A stretch of 64,000 nt of DNA, taken from NCBI RefSeq assembly GCF_024055895.1, contig NZ_JAMXLE010000001.1:496001-560000 (forward strand), given 5' to 3'. The notes under the pieces are model-generated. The model was given only the letters and a program-made list of their open reading frames with translations, was not told the DNA's origin and made no database searches. Of the stretch, positions 27,261 to 36,819 are shown piece after piece. The stretch's first letter is position 1, and each line of letters starts with the position of its first letter. The DNA comes from Rhizobium sp. L1K21 (GTDB lineage: Bacteria > Pseudomonadota > Alphaproteobacteria > Rhizobiales > Rhizobiaceae). Made by a program: the position numbers and the translations under genes.

Positions 27261-28262
27261 ATGTCCCGTTTTTCCATTCTTGATCTTTCCACGGTCGGCG
27301 AGGGCCAGACGGTGCGCGATGCACTGGACAACACACGTCATATGGCCGTGAAAGCGGAGGAGGTGGGATATAACCGTTATTGGCTGGCGGAGCACCATGG
27401 CATGCGTGGGGTGGCAAGTGCTGCGACGTCCGTTGTGCTCGGCCATGTGGGGGCGGCGACCAAAAAGATCCGCATCGGCTCGGGCGGTGTCATGCTGCCC
27501 AACCATGCACCTTACGTGATTGCCGAACAGTTCGGTACGCTGGAAGCCCTGTTTCCGGGTCGTGTTGATCTGGGACTTGGGCGTGCGCCGGGCACGGACA
27601 TGGCAACGGCGCGGGCGCTGCGGCGCGATCTTGATGCAGCAGCAAACCGCTTCCCCGATGACATTCAGGAGCTGCAGGCCTGGCTGGATGATGCGCAGGC
27701 GGGCCAGCGGGTCATTGCTTTCCCAGGTGTCGGCAGTCATGTGCCGCTCTGGATCCTCGGGTCGAGCCTTTATAGCGCGCATCTTGCTGCAGCACTTGGG
27801 CTTCCCTACGCTTTCGCCTCCCACTTCGCGCCCGACATGCTGCTGGAGGCCTTGTCGATCTACCGTGCGCGCTTCCAGCCATCCGCCCAGCTTGACCAAC
27901 CCTATGTCATGGTGGGGACCATGGGTGTCATTGCCGACACGGATGAAGAGGCCGCCTATTATTTCACATCCGCCCAGCAGCAGTTCATCAATTTGCGGCG
28001 GGGTGCGCCCGGACCATTTCCAAAGCCGGTCGAAAGCATGGACGGTTTATGGAATGAAATGGAAAAGAACGGCGTTGAACATACGTTGCGTTATGCAGCC
28101 GTTGGAACCAGAGGAAATGTCGATGAAAAGTTGCGTGGCTTCCTTGAGGAAACGGGCGCAGACGAGGTGATCGTTTCCTTCCCGATCTATGATCTGGACG
28201 CGCGGTTGAAAGCGGTGGATGCGTTTTCGCGGTTGAGTGTTTTTGAGGCCGCAGGTCATTGA
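27261..28262 (+). CDS. Luciferase-like (LLM) flavin-dependent oxidoreductase
   Basis: About 333 aa LLM-class TIM barrel: RFSILDLSTVGEGQT, YWLAEHHGMRGVASAATSV, RIRIGSGG-type IRIGSGGVMLPNHAPYVIAE and RVDLGLGRAPGTD. Uses reduced FMN or F420-like flavin on an unknown substrate; the family also includes alkane sulfonate monooxygenases. ATG 27261 follows GAGG by 6 bases; ATG 27258 is adjacent. It is divergent from ruvC. Confidence 0.87.
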   Translation: MSRFSILDLSTVGEGQTVRDALDNTRHMAVKAEEVGYNRYWLAEHHGMRGVASAATSVVLGHVGAATKKIRIGSGGVMLPNHAPYVIAEQFGTLEALFPGRVDLGLGRAPGTDMATARALRRDLDAAANRFPDDIQELQAWLDDAQAGQRVIAFPGVGSHVPLWILGSSLYSAHLAAALGLPYAFASHFAPDMLLEALSIYRARFQPSAQLDQPYVMVGTMGVIADTDEEAAYYFTSAQQQFINLRRGAPGPFPKPVESMDGLWNEMEKNGVEHTLRYAAVGTRGNVDEKLRGFLEETGADEVIVSFPIYDLDARLKAVDAFSRLSVFEAAGH

Positions 28263-28378
28263 TGTGGAACCTTTCAGGGCTTGCGGCATTCCAATGCAAG
28301 ATGGCGAAACGCCTTTGCGACGCCTGAAATTCTGCGCATAATGACGTAAACCGGGTCAGCGAAAAGCGGGGAACAAGC

Positions 28379-29083
28379 ATGTCGGAACGGGTGGTCATGG
28401 TAACAGGCGCGTCGGGCAATCTCGGCAGTGCGGTTGTGGATGTGTTGATGGACAGTTCCGCAGGCATTGTCAGGGTTGTTCATGACGATGTTGGAGAAAC
28501 GTTCGAGCCGGCTGCCGACGGCAAAGCCGCCGTCTTCACCCTGGGCGGGATCGACACATCAGACCCGCAGGCCTGCGCCCTTGTTGTGGAAAAGGTTCTC
28601 GAACGGTTCGGGCGCATTGATGGTCTGGTCAATACGGTCGGTGGCTTTGGCATGGCACCGGTCGGCCTCAACGATGTGGCCATGTGGGACCGTTTCATGT
28701 CCATGAACGCAAAGACTGCCTATTGCATCAGTGCCGCGGCGCTGAAGCCTATGCAGGATGCAGGCTATGGTCGCATCGTCAACATTGCCGCTGCACCCGG
28801 CATCAAGGCCGGCGCGCAACAGGCTGCCTATGCCGCGTCCAAGGCGGCGGTCTTGCGTCTCACCGAGGCGCTGGCAGCCGAAAATCGCAAGCATGGTATC
28901 TCTGCAAATTGCGTGTTGCCCGGCACGATCGATACGCCGCAGAACCGCAAAGCGATGCCCGATTCCGACAGGGACGGATGGGTCACGCCTGAAGCCATTG
29001 CAGAGGTGATCGCATTTCTCATGTCGCCGGAAGGTGGTGTGGTGACTGGCGGTGCAATACCGGCGACCGGAAAGGCGGCCTGA
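28379..29083 (+). CDS. Short-chain dehydrogenase/reductase
   Basis: 234 aa SDR: VTGASGNLGSAVVDVL cofactor loop, NTVGGFGMAP, then AYAASKAAVLRLTEALAAEN with catalytic Tyr/Lys, and CVLPGTIDTPQNR. The usual catalytic Ser region reads IVNIAAAPG, so the Ser is replaced by Ala, which may lower or alter activity. The substrate is unknown. It lies about 115 bases after the LLM gene on the same strand. Confidence 0.8.
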   Translation: MSERVVMVTGASGNLGSAVVDVLMDSSAGIVRVVHDDVGETFEPAADGKAAVFTLGGIDTSDPQACALVVEKVLERFGRIDGLVNTVGGFGMAPVGLNDVAMWDRFMSMNAKTAYCISAAALKPMQDAGYGRIVNIAAAPGIKAGAQQAAYAASKAAVLRLTEALAAENRKHGISANCVLPGTIDTPQNRKAMPDSDRDGWVTPEAIAEVIAFLMSPEGGVVTGGAIPATGKAA

Positions 29084-29242
29084 GCAGTTCTTTTCAATAT
29101 TGGCTCCCGAAGTTGACAAAACGCAAGTATTGGTTGTGTCTCCATCCATTGTGGTTAGTTAGTCCTGGGTTGCATCATTAACCAATGCACAACTTCTTTG
29201 AACGAAAAATCCCGCAAGACTATCTTGAGGGGTAATATAGAC

Positions 29243-31084
29243 ATGTCGTTGTTTTCTTTCGGTGGTGGTGACGTTGCTGCGGTGATGGCGGCAATCGACA
29301 GATCCCAAGCGATTATCGAGTTCGACCTTGAGGGGAAAATTCTCTCCGCAAACGAGAATTTCTGCAAAACCATGGGGTATTCGCCCTCCGAGATCATTGG
29401 CAAACATCACAGCATGTTCGTCGAAGATAGCTATGCCAGGTCAGATGATTACAGGGCCTTCTGGGACAGCCTGCGTGCCGGCAAATTCGAGAGCAAAACC
29501 TATTTGCGGATTGGCAAGGGCGGCAAAGACGTGTGGATCGAGGCGTCTTACAACCCCATTATGAAGGGCGGCAAGCCGTATAAGGTTGTCAAGATCGCCA
29601 CTGATGTCACCGAAAAGCGGACCGAAAGCCTTGAAGCGGTGGGAAAGATTGAGGCGCTGTCTCGAGTCATGGCGGTTATCGAGTTCGATACCGACGGCAA
29701 GATCTTGACCGCCAATCAGAATTTCCTGGATGCCATGGGCTACACGCTCGGTGAAATCGTCGGAAAGCACCATTCAATCTTCTGTGACAAATCCTATGTC
29801 TCCTCGCCCGAATACGGCGCGTTTTGGAATCGCTTGCGCAGCGGCGAATTTGTTTCCAGCGAATTTGTGCGCAAGACCAAGGCGGGCGAAGACATCTTTA
29901 TTCAGGCCTCGTATAATCCGATCTTGGATCATCGCGGGCGTGTTTCCAAAGTGGTGAAATATGCCGACGACGTGACCGGTCGCGTCCGGGCAGTAGAGGC
30001 GATTGGTGCCGGTTTGGCGCGTTTGGCCAAATGCAACATTCGCATGACGATCGACGAGCCGTTTATTCCGGAATTTGAAAGTCTCCGCCGCGATTTCAAC
30101 ACCGCGATCAGCGAGTTTCAGCGAACGTTGGAAAGCGTTCTTGGCGAGACCGACGCGTTGGGCACGAAGAGTGCCAGCCTGAACGACGACGCAATTGCGC
30201 TGGGCCAACGCACCGAGCAGCAGGCGGCTGCTCTGGAAGAGGCTTCCGCTGCGCTTGAAGAGATCACGGTCACGGTTCGCGAGGCGTCAACACGCACGCA
30301 AGACACCCGCAAAATGGTGGGAGAGGCGCGCAGCGCCACCACTGAATCGGTCAGCGTCGTGAAATCGGCAATCGAGGCCATTCGACGGATCGAGGGGGCT
30401 TCGAACGAGATTGGAAAGATCATCGATGTTATCGATCAAATTGCTTTTCAGACCAACCTGCTGGCGCTCAATGCCGGTGTTGAGGCCGCGCGTGCCGGTG
30501 AGGCGGGTAAAGGTTTTGCCGTTGTTGCACAGGAAGTGCGTGAACTGGCGCAGCGCTCTGCAACCGCAGCCAACGAAATCACGTCTCTCATCGAGAATTC
30601 CTCCCGTGAAGTATCACAGGGTGTGAAGCTGGTGAGTGAGACTGGCAACGCGCTTTCGCGTATCGAAGAATTTGTCACATCGATCAATGGCAATATCGAA
30701 GCCATCGCCATGGGTGCTGCTGAACAGGCCACGAGCCTTTCGGAAATCAATATGGCGGTCAACCAACTCGACCAGGTGACGCAGAAAAATGCCTCGCTGG
30801 TCACCAGCATCGGCGATGCGGGCTCGGTCTTATCCGACGGTGCCGGCAAGATGCAGCAACTTGTCAAGATGTTCAATCTCAACCGGCGTTCGCAGGCACG
30901 TGAGCCGGGTTCTGAGGCAGCGCGCGGCGGGCCGCACATGCGCAGAACAGCCCAGCAACAGCCGGTGGCCCAACGTCCGGCTCAGGCGCCTGCACCTGTC
31001 ACAAGAGCGCCTGCGCCACGCCTTGCAGCGGGCGGTGGTTCGGCCGCTGTGGCTGTGGCAGCTGATAACTGGGAAGAGTTTTGA
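29243..31084 (+). CDS. Soluble methyl-accepting chemotaxis protein with two PAS domains
   Basis: About 613 aa. No transmembrane segment. PAS1 (about residues 10-125) and PAS2 (about 135-250) are tandem and alike (both have [16 protein letters not shown] and [18 protein letters not shown]). The signalling hairpin [20 protein letters not shown] and the adaptation helices follow. The C-terminus ends in DNWEEF, resembling the NWETF tether that recruits CheR/CheB. It senses an intracellular ligand or redox state through PAS. The start at 29243 has GAGGGG upstream; an ATG at 29198 is in frame but unneeded. No che operon is in the window. Confidence 0.88.
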   Translation: MSLFSFGGGDVAAVMAAIDRSQAIIEFDLEGKILSANENFCKTMGYSPSEIIGKHHSMFVEDSYARSDDYRAFWDSLRAGKFESKTYLRIGKGGKDVWIEASYNPIMKGGKPYKVVKIATDVTEKRTESLEAVGKIEALSRVMAVIEFDTDGKILTANQNFLDAMGYTLGEIVGKHHSIFCDKSYVSSPEYGAFWNRLRSGEFVSSEFVRKTKAGEDIFIQASYNPILDHRGRVSKVVKYADDVTGRVRAVEAIGAGLARLAKCNIRMTIDEPFIPEFESLRRDFNTAISEFQRTLESVLGETDALGTKSASLNDDAIALGQRTEQQAAALEEASAALEEITVTVREASTRTQDTRKMVGEARSATTESVSVVKSAIEAIRRIEGASNEIGKIIDVIDQIAFQTNLLALNAGVEAARAGEAGKGFAVVAQEVRELAQRSATAANEITSLIENSSREVSQGVKLVSETGNALSRIEEFVTSINGNIEAIAMGAAEQATSLSEINMAVNQLDQVTQKNASLVTSIGDAGSVLSDGAGKMQQLVKMFNLNRRSQAREPGSEAARGGPHMRRTAQQQPVAQRPAQAPAPVTRAPAPRLAAGGGSAAVAVAADNWEEF

Positions 31085-31126
31085 GATCGCTTGGACAGGC
31101 GATAACGTCAAAACGAATATAAAATG

Positions 31127-31160
31127 AAAGAAGGCCGGCTGTAGCAGTCCGGCCTTCTTT
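31127..31160. terminator. Terminator between the PAS chemoreceptor and yebC
   Basis: AAAGAAGGCCGG / CCGGCCTTCTTT perfect 12-base arms with a 10-base loop, in a convergent intergenic gap; the A and T tracts make it bidirectional. Confidence 0.8.
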
Positions 31161-31182
31161 GATTTTCACGCAATATTGAGGT

Positions 31183-31929
31183 TCAAGCGGAGAGCTTGGC
31201 CATGATTTCATCTGAGACTTCGAAGTTGGAATAGACGTTCTGGACGTCGTCATCGTCTTCGAGGTTGCCGATCAGGCGCATGAGCGACTCGGCCTTTTCC
31301 TCGTCCACCGGAACCGTGTTTTGCGGCTTCCAGATGGTTTTGACCGAATCCGGTTCGCCAAGCGTTGCCTCGAGTGCGGTTGCAACGTCGTTGGTGTCCT
31401 CGAAGGCGCAATAGATCACATGGGCGTCTTCTGAGGATTCCACGTCTTCGGCACCGGCCTCGATGGCGGCTTCCATCATGGCGTCGGCGTCGCCTGCTTC
31501 CGGCTTGTAGGTTATTTCACCCACGCGGTCGAAGGAGAAGGAGACCGAGCCGGTTTCGCCCAGCGCGCCGCCGGCCTTTGTGAAGATCGTGCGGACGTTG
31601 GAGGCCGTGCGGTTGCGGTTGTCGGTCAGCGCTTCGACGATTACGGCAACGCCGCCGGGACCATAGCCTTCGTAACGCACTTCATCATAGTTTTCCGCAT
31701 CCCCGCCGGCGGCCTTCTTGATGGCACGCTCGATATTGTCTTTCGGCATGGATTGCGACTTGGCGTTCTGTATGGCAAGGCGCAAGCGCGGGTTCATGTC
31801 CGGGTCGGGTGTTCCCATCTTTGCGGCCACGGTGATTTCGCGGGCGAGCTTGGAGAACAATTTGGAGCGAACCGCATCCTGACGGCCCTTGCGGTGCATG
31901 ATGTTTTTGAACTGTGAATGGCCGGCCAT
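31183..31929 (-). CDS. yebC: YebC/PmpR-family protein
   Basis: About 248 aa: [20 protein letters not shown], the strongly conserved N-terminus, then [20 protein letters not shown] and [18 protein letters not shown]. The family acts as a transcriptional regulator and in relief of ribosome stalling at polyproline. GCAGGAAAGCC precedes ATG 31929; an upstream frame adds non-conserved residues. It is usually found next to ruvC, but here it is separated by three genes. Confidence 0.94.
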   Translation of the reverse strand: MAGHSQFKNIMHRKGRQDAVRSKLFSKLAREITVAAKMGTPDPDMNPRLRLAIQNAKSQSMPKDNIERAIKKAAGGDAENYDEVRYEGYGPGGVAVIVEALTDNRNRTASNVRTIFTKAGGALGETGSVSFSFDRVGEITYKPEAGDADAMMEAAIEAGAEDVESSEDAHVIYCAFEDTNDVATALEATLGEPDSVKTIWKPQNTVPVDEEKAESLMRLIGNLEDDDDVQNVYSNFEVSDEIMAKLSA

Positions 31930-32089
31930 GGCTTTCCTGCAATGTCTCGAATTCCGATAAGTGGCGGCGTTATAAGCTTGCTCGTGCATGCGTTCAAGGG
32001 GCATTGGGGAATTGTCGCATTCGGCAGGAACCAACTCGTTGGCTGCTCGTTATCTCAATGAAGGAAAACAATCCCGAAAGGAGAAAACA

Positions 32090-32593
32090 ATGGTCAGCCT
32101 GACGAAGACACGCGAAAGGCCGGAAGAACAGCTCTGGGACGAACTGGAAAAGGTCCATGCCGGCATGCTTGGCGTGCAGGGTTCACCCCACCCGATGCAG
32201 CCCATGGCTCCGCAATGTGACCGGGGTAGCGGCACCATCTGGTTTTTTACCAAGACGGATGTCGACCTTGTGAAAGACATTCAGCCCGGAACGATGGGCA
32301 CGTTCTGCCTTGTCGGCAAGGATCATGACTATTTCGCCACGATCACCGGCGTGCTTGATGTGCGCCGCGACGAAAAGGTGATTGAAGAACATTGGAGTGC
32401 CATGGTGGAAGCCTGGTTCGAAGATGGCAAGGATGATCCGAAACTCACCCTGATCGAGTTTCGTGTGCAGGATGCCGATGTTTGGGCATCGACATCAAAC
32501 GTCGTGAAGCTTGGCTGGGAAGTCGCCAAGGCCAATCTGAATGAGGACGAAACGCCTGAAGTGGGCGTTCAACGTCACCTCAAGATCGCCTGA
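32090..32593 (+). CDS. Pyridoxamine 5'-phosphate oxidase-like general stress protein
   Basis: About 167 aa split-barrel flavin-type domain: LEKVHAGMLGVQGSPHPMQP, RGSGTIWFFTKTDVDLVKDI, and VWASTSNVVKLGWEV. It is of the stress protein 26 type rather than true PdxH. AAAGGAG lies 6 bases upstream of ATG 32090; a longer frame is non-conserved. A flavin or pyridoxal-related cofactor is likely, its reaction unknown. Confidence 0.83.
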   Translation: MVSLTKTRERPEEQLWDELEKVHAGMLGVQGSPHPMQPMAPQCDRGSGTIWFFTKTDVDLVKDIQPGTMGTFCLVGKDHDYFATITGVLDVRRDEKVIEEHWSAMVEAWFEDGKDDPKLTLIEFRVQDADVWASTSNVVKLGWEVAKANLNEDETPEVGVQRHLKIA

Positions 32594-32599
32594 TCTTTT

Positions 32600-33427
32600 C
32601 TATAGCCCCGGGAGCACGTAAATCGTTGGCTTTCGGGGCAAATTTCTCAGCGAAAACGTAACGGTGCGTGTCGGGCTCGGATGAAGATCAAAATCCGGGC
32701 CGAATTTGGCGACAAAATCCTCAATCGTGCCAAAGCGCCTATGCATGGGCAGGACCACCGATGAGCGGAGCTTTTTTACGGTTCGGCTCATGGAGGCGGC
32801 TCCCATCGTCAATCCGCCATCAACCGGCACCATGACGATATCGAGCCTACCGATTTCGGTAATATGGCTGTCGGTCAATTCGTGGTGCAAGTGTCCAAGA
32901 TGGCCGATGCACAGGCCCGCCGCTTCAAAGATAAAGATCGAATTGCCGTTCGCCTCCATGGCCCCGCTGTAGGAGCGGATATCGGTCGGCACGTTGCGAA
33001 CGAGGGTGTCGCCAACAGCCAGTTGATGGTTTGCAGGGCTGCCATCATCATTCCATCCATGCAGGACATATTGAATGCCGGGATCGGGCGCGAGCGTGTA
33101 GTGGCCCGAATGTGCCTTGTTCATGGTCACGACCGTGGGCATGTAGGGCGTGGGATGATGGCCAGAATAGTCGGTCGCGATGCTCACGCCACCCGGTGTT
33201 TCGATGAAATAGGTGGAGTGGCCGACATAGGTGAATTTCACCTCGTCTTCTATCGCCGCATATTCCTTCGGTTGAAGATCGAAGCGGACAAAGGATGCCT
33301 GGTGAATGCCAGATGCGATCGCATGGCAGATGCTGACCGGCGGTGGAGCGTTCTGCGTATGGGCAACGCCAACAAGAGGACATACAAGAATTGCGAATGC
33401 ACTGATCAGAGCACGCAGCATGGCCAT
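32600..33427 (-). CDS. Exported metallo-beta-lactamase-fold hydrolase
   Basis: 275 aa. Signal peptide LRALISAFAILVCPLVGVAH. The MBL-like fold has TYVGHSTYFIETPGGVSIAT, DYSGHHPTPYMPTVVTMNKA, and HLGHLHHELTD with further His. The His-x-His pattern is less regular than in UPF0173 relatives, so it may bind a metal differently. It is likely a periplasmic hydrolase of unknown substrate. It is convergent with the PPOX-like gene. Confidence 0.78.
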   Translation of the reverse strand: MAMLRALISAFAILVCPLVGVAHTQNAPPPVSICHAIASGIHQASFVRFDLQPKEYAAIEDEVKFTYVGHSTYFIETPGGVSIATDYSGHHPTPYMPTVVTMNKAHSGHYTLAPDPGIQYVLHGWNDDGSPANHQLAVGDTLVRNVPTDIRSYSGAMEANGNSIFIFEAAGLCIGHLGHLHHELTDSHITEIGRLDIVMVPVDGGLTMGAASMSRTVKKLRSSVVLPMHRRFGTIEDFVAKFGPDFDLHPSPTRTVTFSLRNLPRKPTIYVLPGL

Positions 33428-33535
33428 TTTCCCGCTTCTGATGAATGTCAGGGCATGATGCGGTAGTTGAGGCTCTAGCGCAATGCGATCAACAATATGT
33501 GATTGAAAAGGCCGGATAGGCCGGACACGGCGCCC

Positions 33536-34360
33536 TCAGGTCCAGAAATCCGGCATTGTTTCGGCAAGTCTCGGACCCATACGCAGGGGGGCAATCTTCT
33601 CGGCGAGACCTGTCCTGTCTGAGATTTCCACGGCGACGCCGCACAGTGTTGCCGGGCCGTTGGCGACTTCCATGCGGCCTTTGGAGATTTTGGAGATGAA
33701 GCGGTTGATCGGTTCTTCCTTGTCCATGCCGAGCGAGGAATCGTAATCACCGCACATGCCTGCATCCGACATGTAAGCCGTTCCGCCGTTCAAAATCTGA
33801 TGGTCGGCGGTGGGGATGTGGGTGTGGGTGCCGACGACAAGGGAGACGCGGCTGTCGCAGAAATGGCCGAAACACTGTTTTTCACTGGTGGCTTCGGCAT
33901 GGAAATCGAAGACGATGGCGTCGGCCTGTTCGCCAAGCGGCGAGGCTTCGAGTATGGTTTCCGCGGCCTTGAAGGGATCATCCAGTTCCGGATGCATGAA
34001 GACGCGGCCCATGATGTTGGCAACCAGCACACGGGCGCCGTTTCGGGCAATATACATGCCCGACCCCTTGCCGGGCGTGCCGGCGGGATAATTGGCCGGG
34101 CGCAGGAAATTGTCGTAGCGTGCACAGAATGAGACGGTGTCCTTCTGGTCCCAGACATGGTTTCCGGTGGTCACCACATCAGCGCCGGCGTCAATCGTAT
34201 CGAGATGGATCTGTTCGGTTATGCCAAAACCGCCGGCTGCGTTTTCACCGTTCACGATGACGAAGTCGAGTTTGAAATCGGAAATCAGGCCGGGCAGCTT
34301 TTCGAAGACAATGTTGCGTCCGGTCTTGCCAACCATGTCGCCCAGAAAAAGCAAGCGCAT
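33536..34360 (-). CDS. YmdB-like metallophosphoesterase (TIGR00282 family)
   Basis: 274 aa: LLFLGDMVGKTGRNIVFEKL, VNGENAAGGFGITEQIHLD, VTTGNHVWDQKD, FHAEATSEKQ, and VVGTHTHIPTAD. All five metal-binding blocks of the calcineurin-like YmdB family are present. Relatives hydrolyse cyclic nucleotides. It is directly upstream of nothing; it follows the cyclo-ligase gene by 8 bases on the minus strand, likely one operon. Confidence 0.92.
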   Translation of the reverse strand: MRLLFLGDMVGKTGRNIVFEKLPGLISDFKLDFVIVNGENAAGGFGITEQIHLDTIDAGADVVTTGNHVWDQKDTVSFCARYDNFLRPANYPAGTPGKGSGMYIARNGARVLVANIMGRVFMHPELDDPFKAAETILEASPLGEQADAIVFDFHAEATSEKQCFGHFCDSRVSLVVGTHTHIPTADHQILNGGTAYMSDAGMCGDYDSSLGMDKEEPINRFISKISKGRMEVANGPATLCGVAVEISDRTGLAEKIAPLRMGPRLAETMPDFWT

Positions 34361-34368
34361 CCGAATTC

Positions 34369-34941
34369 CTACTCCTTGAACAGTTGCAATCCACTCTCGG
34401 TCAGAATTGCATCCAGATATATGTCGTGCGGTTCTGCGGGCACCTTTTCCACCTTCTGGAGATCAAATGCAATGCCGATGAGCTTCGGCACCTTGCCTTT
34501 GGCATGCAGCCGCTCGATTGCGCGATCGTAAAAGCCGCCGCCATAGCCGATACGGGTGCCTTGATCATCGAATGCTGAAAGCGGGACGAGCATGATTTCG
34601 GGATCGACGATTGCGGCGTCTGGACCGGGACCCATTGTACCGAAACCCGTCTCAATCAGTGGGGCTTCGCGTTCGAAGGCACGGAAGACAATCGTTTCCT
34701 TGTCGAGAACCACCGGCAGGCAGAGCTTCGCACCACGGCTTCGAAGATCGGCCATCAGGGGGCGGATATCAACTTCAGAACGGATCGGCATGAAGCCGGA
34801 TATGATCGTCCCGGGTTCAAAGGCGATCGCGTCATGGCCCAGATCGGCAATTGTCAGGCTTTTTTCGATGCGCTCTTCGGTGGGGATGGCGTCGCGCGCG
34901 GTAAGGCAGGACTTTCGAATTTCAGCTTTTTCGGCTTTCAA
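34369..34941 (-). CDS. 5-formyltetrahydrofolate cyclo-ligase family protein
   Basis: About 190 aa: ETGFGTMGPGPDAAIVDPEI, LVPLSAFDDQGTRIGYGGGF and YDRAIERL, the ATP-dependent 5-FCL motif set. It converts 5-formyl-THF to 5,10-methenyl-THF. Start: AGGAG occurs inside the longest frame and lies 6 bases before a TTG at 34941, so I used that; GTG at 34956 would lack a ribosome-binding site. In enterobacteria this gene follows 6S RNA; here the 6S RNA is about 7 kb away. Confidence 0.86.
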   Translation of the reverse strand: MKAEKAEIRKSCLTARDAIPTEERIEKSLTIADLGHDAIAFEPGTIISGFMPIRSEVDIRPLMADLRSRGAKLCLPVVLDKETIVFRAFEREAPLIETGFGTMGPGPDAAIVDPEIMLVPLSAFDDQGTRIGYGGGFYDRAIERLHAKGKVPKLIGIAFDLQKVEKVPAEPHDIYLDAILTESGLQLFKE

Positions 34942-35060
34942 ACGGTGGCTCCTCACAAATTTCGGCAGACAATAAGCAAATCGGGTGGCGCGGCCAAGCG
35001 GTTCCGGTTCTTGTTATGCGGGCTTTGCGGCCACATAATCGGGCAAGAGGAGAATCGGCG

Positions 35061-35618
35061 ATGGCAAAGTCGTATTACACTTTGTTCGAGACGGCTTTGG
35101 GCGATTGCGGCATTGCGTGGTCGCAAAACGGTCTGACTGGCGTGCAACTGCCAGACAAGACCAGATCGCTGAGCGAAGCGCGGATGCGCAAGGTCGATGC
35201 AGAGCTTTGGGCGGGGCCGTTACCGGATGGTGTTCAAGCGGTTACCGATCAGCTCGTCGCTTATGCTTCGGGCGATGCGGTGGACTTTTCCGACGTTGAA
35301 CTGGACTTTTCACATCTCGAGACGTTCGAACGTGCCGTCTATCGCGCCTTACGCATGGTCGCCCGTGGCGAAACCGTCACTTATGGCGAACTTGCTGAAA
35401 AGGCTGGCTGGCCGACGGGTGCGGCGCAGAGTGTGGGACGGGCGATGGCGCGCAATCCATGGCCTGTCATCGTGCCTTGCCACCGGGTGCTTGCCGCCGG
35501 CAACAAGCCGGGAGGGTTTTCCGCGCCAGGTGGGCTGAAGACCAAGGAGAAGCTGCTGGCGATGGAGGGCGTCTATCTCGACGGTGGCGCGCCGCTGTTG
35601 CCCGGTCTTTTCGGCTAG
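35061..35618 (+). CDS. ogt: Methylated-DNA-protein cysteine methyltransferase
   Basis: About 185 aa. The active-site motif VIVPCHRVLAAGNKPGGFS contains PCHR with the acceptor Cys, preceded by TYGELAEKAGWPTGAAQSVG, the helix-turn-helix. It removes alkyl groups from O6-guanine in DNA by transfer to itself. AAGAGGAG precedes ATG 35061. It is divergent from the cyclo-ligase and followed by a terminator. Confidence 0.93.
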   Translation: MAKSYYTLFETALGDCGIAWSQNGLTGVQLPDKTRSLSEARMRKVDAELWAGPLPDGVQAVTDQLVAYASGDAVDFSDVELDFSHLETFERAVYRALRMVARGETVTYGELAEKAGWPTGAAQSVGRAMARNPWPVIVPCHRVLAAGNKPGGFSAPGGLKTKEKLLAMEGVYLDGGAPLLPGLFG

Positions 35619-35635
35619 AGCGCTTTTTCCAACAA

Positions 35636-35659
35636 AAAACGCGCCCGGAGGCGCGTTTT
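35636..35659. terminator. Terminator between ogt and gap
   Basis: AAAACGCGCC / GGCGCGTTTT arms with a CGGA loop, between convergent genes, T-tailed on both strands. Confidence 0.75.
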
Positions 35660-35684
35660 CGAAATCTCTTTAATCCCGAATGGA

Positions 35685-36692
35685 TTAGATGAGCTTTGCG
35701 ATTGCAACAGCCGTATCGGACATACGGTTGGAGAAGCCCCACTCGTTGTCGTACCAGGAGAGAATGGAAACCATCGTGCCGTCCATGACCTTGGTCTGGT
35801 CGAGCGCCACGGTGGAGGAATGCGGGTCGTGGTTGAAGTCGATGGAAACGTTCGGGTGGTGCGTGTAGCCCAAAACGTTCTTCAGGCGGCCATCGGCAGC
35901 CGCGATCAGCGCATTGTTGACCTCTTCTGCCGTCACGGATTTCGAGGCAATGAACTTGAAGTCGACCAGCGAAACGTTCGGGGTCGGCACGCGAACGGAG
36001 ATACCGTCGAGCTTGCCCTTCAGTGAGGGTATCACGAGGCCGATTGCCTTGGCAGCGCCTGTCGACGTCGGGATCTGGCTCATGGCAGCAGCGCGTGCGC
36101 GGTAAAGGTCCTTGTGCATCGTGTCCAGCGTCGGCTGGTCGCCTGTGTAGGAGTGAATGGTGGTCATCATGCCGCGTTCGATGCCGAATTCGGAATGAAG
36201 CACGTCCACAACCGGCGCAAGGCAGTTGGTGGTGCAGGATGCGTTGGAAACGACGAGGTCGTCCTTCGTCAGCGTGTCGTGGTTGACGCCGTAAACAATC
36301 GTCTTGTCAGCACCGTCGGAGGGAGCCGAAACGAGAACGCGCTTGGCACCTGCTGCAAGGTGAATGGCTGCCTTGTCGCGAGCGGTGAAAATGCCGGTGC
36401 ATTCCATCACGATGTCGATGCCGAGATCGCCCCAGGGAAGGTTTGCCGGATCGCGCTCTGCGAAGACCTTGAAGCTTTCCGAGCCAACGGAAATCACGTC
36501 GCCGTTCACGGTGACTTCGTGCGGGAAGCGGCCATGGACGGAGTCATAGCGCATCAGGTGGGCGTTTGTTTCAACCGGGCCGAGGTCGTTGACAGCGACG
36601 ACGTCGATGTCCTTGCGGCCGGATTCATAGATCGCGCGCAATACGTTACGGCCGATGCGGCCAAAACCGTTGATGGCAACTTTTACAGTCAT
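35685..36692 (-). CDS. gap: Glyceraldehyde-3-phosphate dehydrogenase, class I
   Basis: About 335 aa. N-terminal TVKVAINGFGRIGRNVL for NAD+, catalytic Cys in VSNASCTTNCLAPVV, IPTSTGAAKAIGLVIPSLKG and SWYDNEWGFSNRMSDTA. It converts glyceraldehyde-3-P to 1,3-bisphosphoglycerate. Start ATG 36692; longer frames add non-conserved residues. It follows tkt by 127 bases on the same strand, so a shared transcript is possible. Confidence 0.96.
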   Translation of the reverse strand: MTVKVAINGFGRIGRNVLRAIYESGRKDIDVVAVNDLGPVETNAHLMRYDSVHGRFPHEVTVNGDVISVGSESFKVFAERDPANLPWGDLGIDIVMECTGIFTARDKAAIHLAAGAKRVLVSAPSDGADKTIVYGVNHDTLTKDDLVVSNASCTTNCLAPVVDVLHSEFGIERGMMTTIHSYTGDQPTLDTMHKDLYRARAAAMSQIPTSTGAAKAIGLVIPSLKGKLDGISVRVPTPNVSLVDFKFIASKSVTAEEVNNALIAAADGRLKNVLGYTHHPNVSIDFNHDPHSSTVALDQTKVMDGTMVSILSWYDNEWGFSNRMSDTAVAIAKLI

Positions 36693-36819
36693 AGTGTTCA
36701 GCTCCCGCTTGGGTTTCCAGTATGAATTCATATTTGCATCCAAACCGCGCTCTCATCAAACGGATTTGGGTGATTTCTTATTACCAAACCTGATGGTTTG
36801 ATCGCATGACGGAGGTCAA

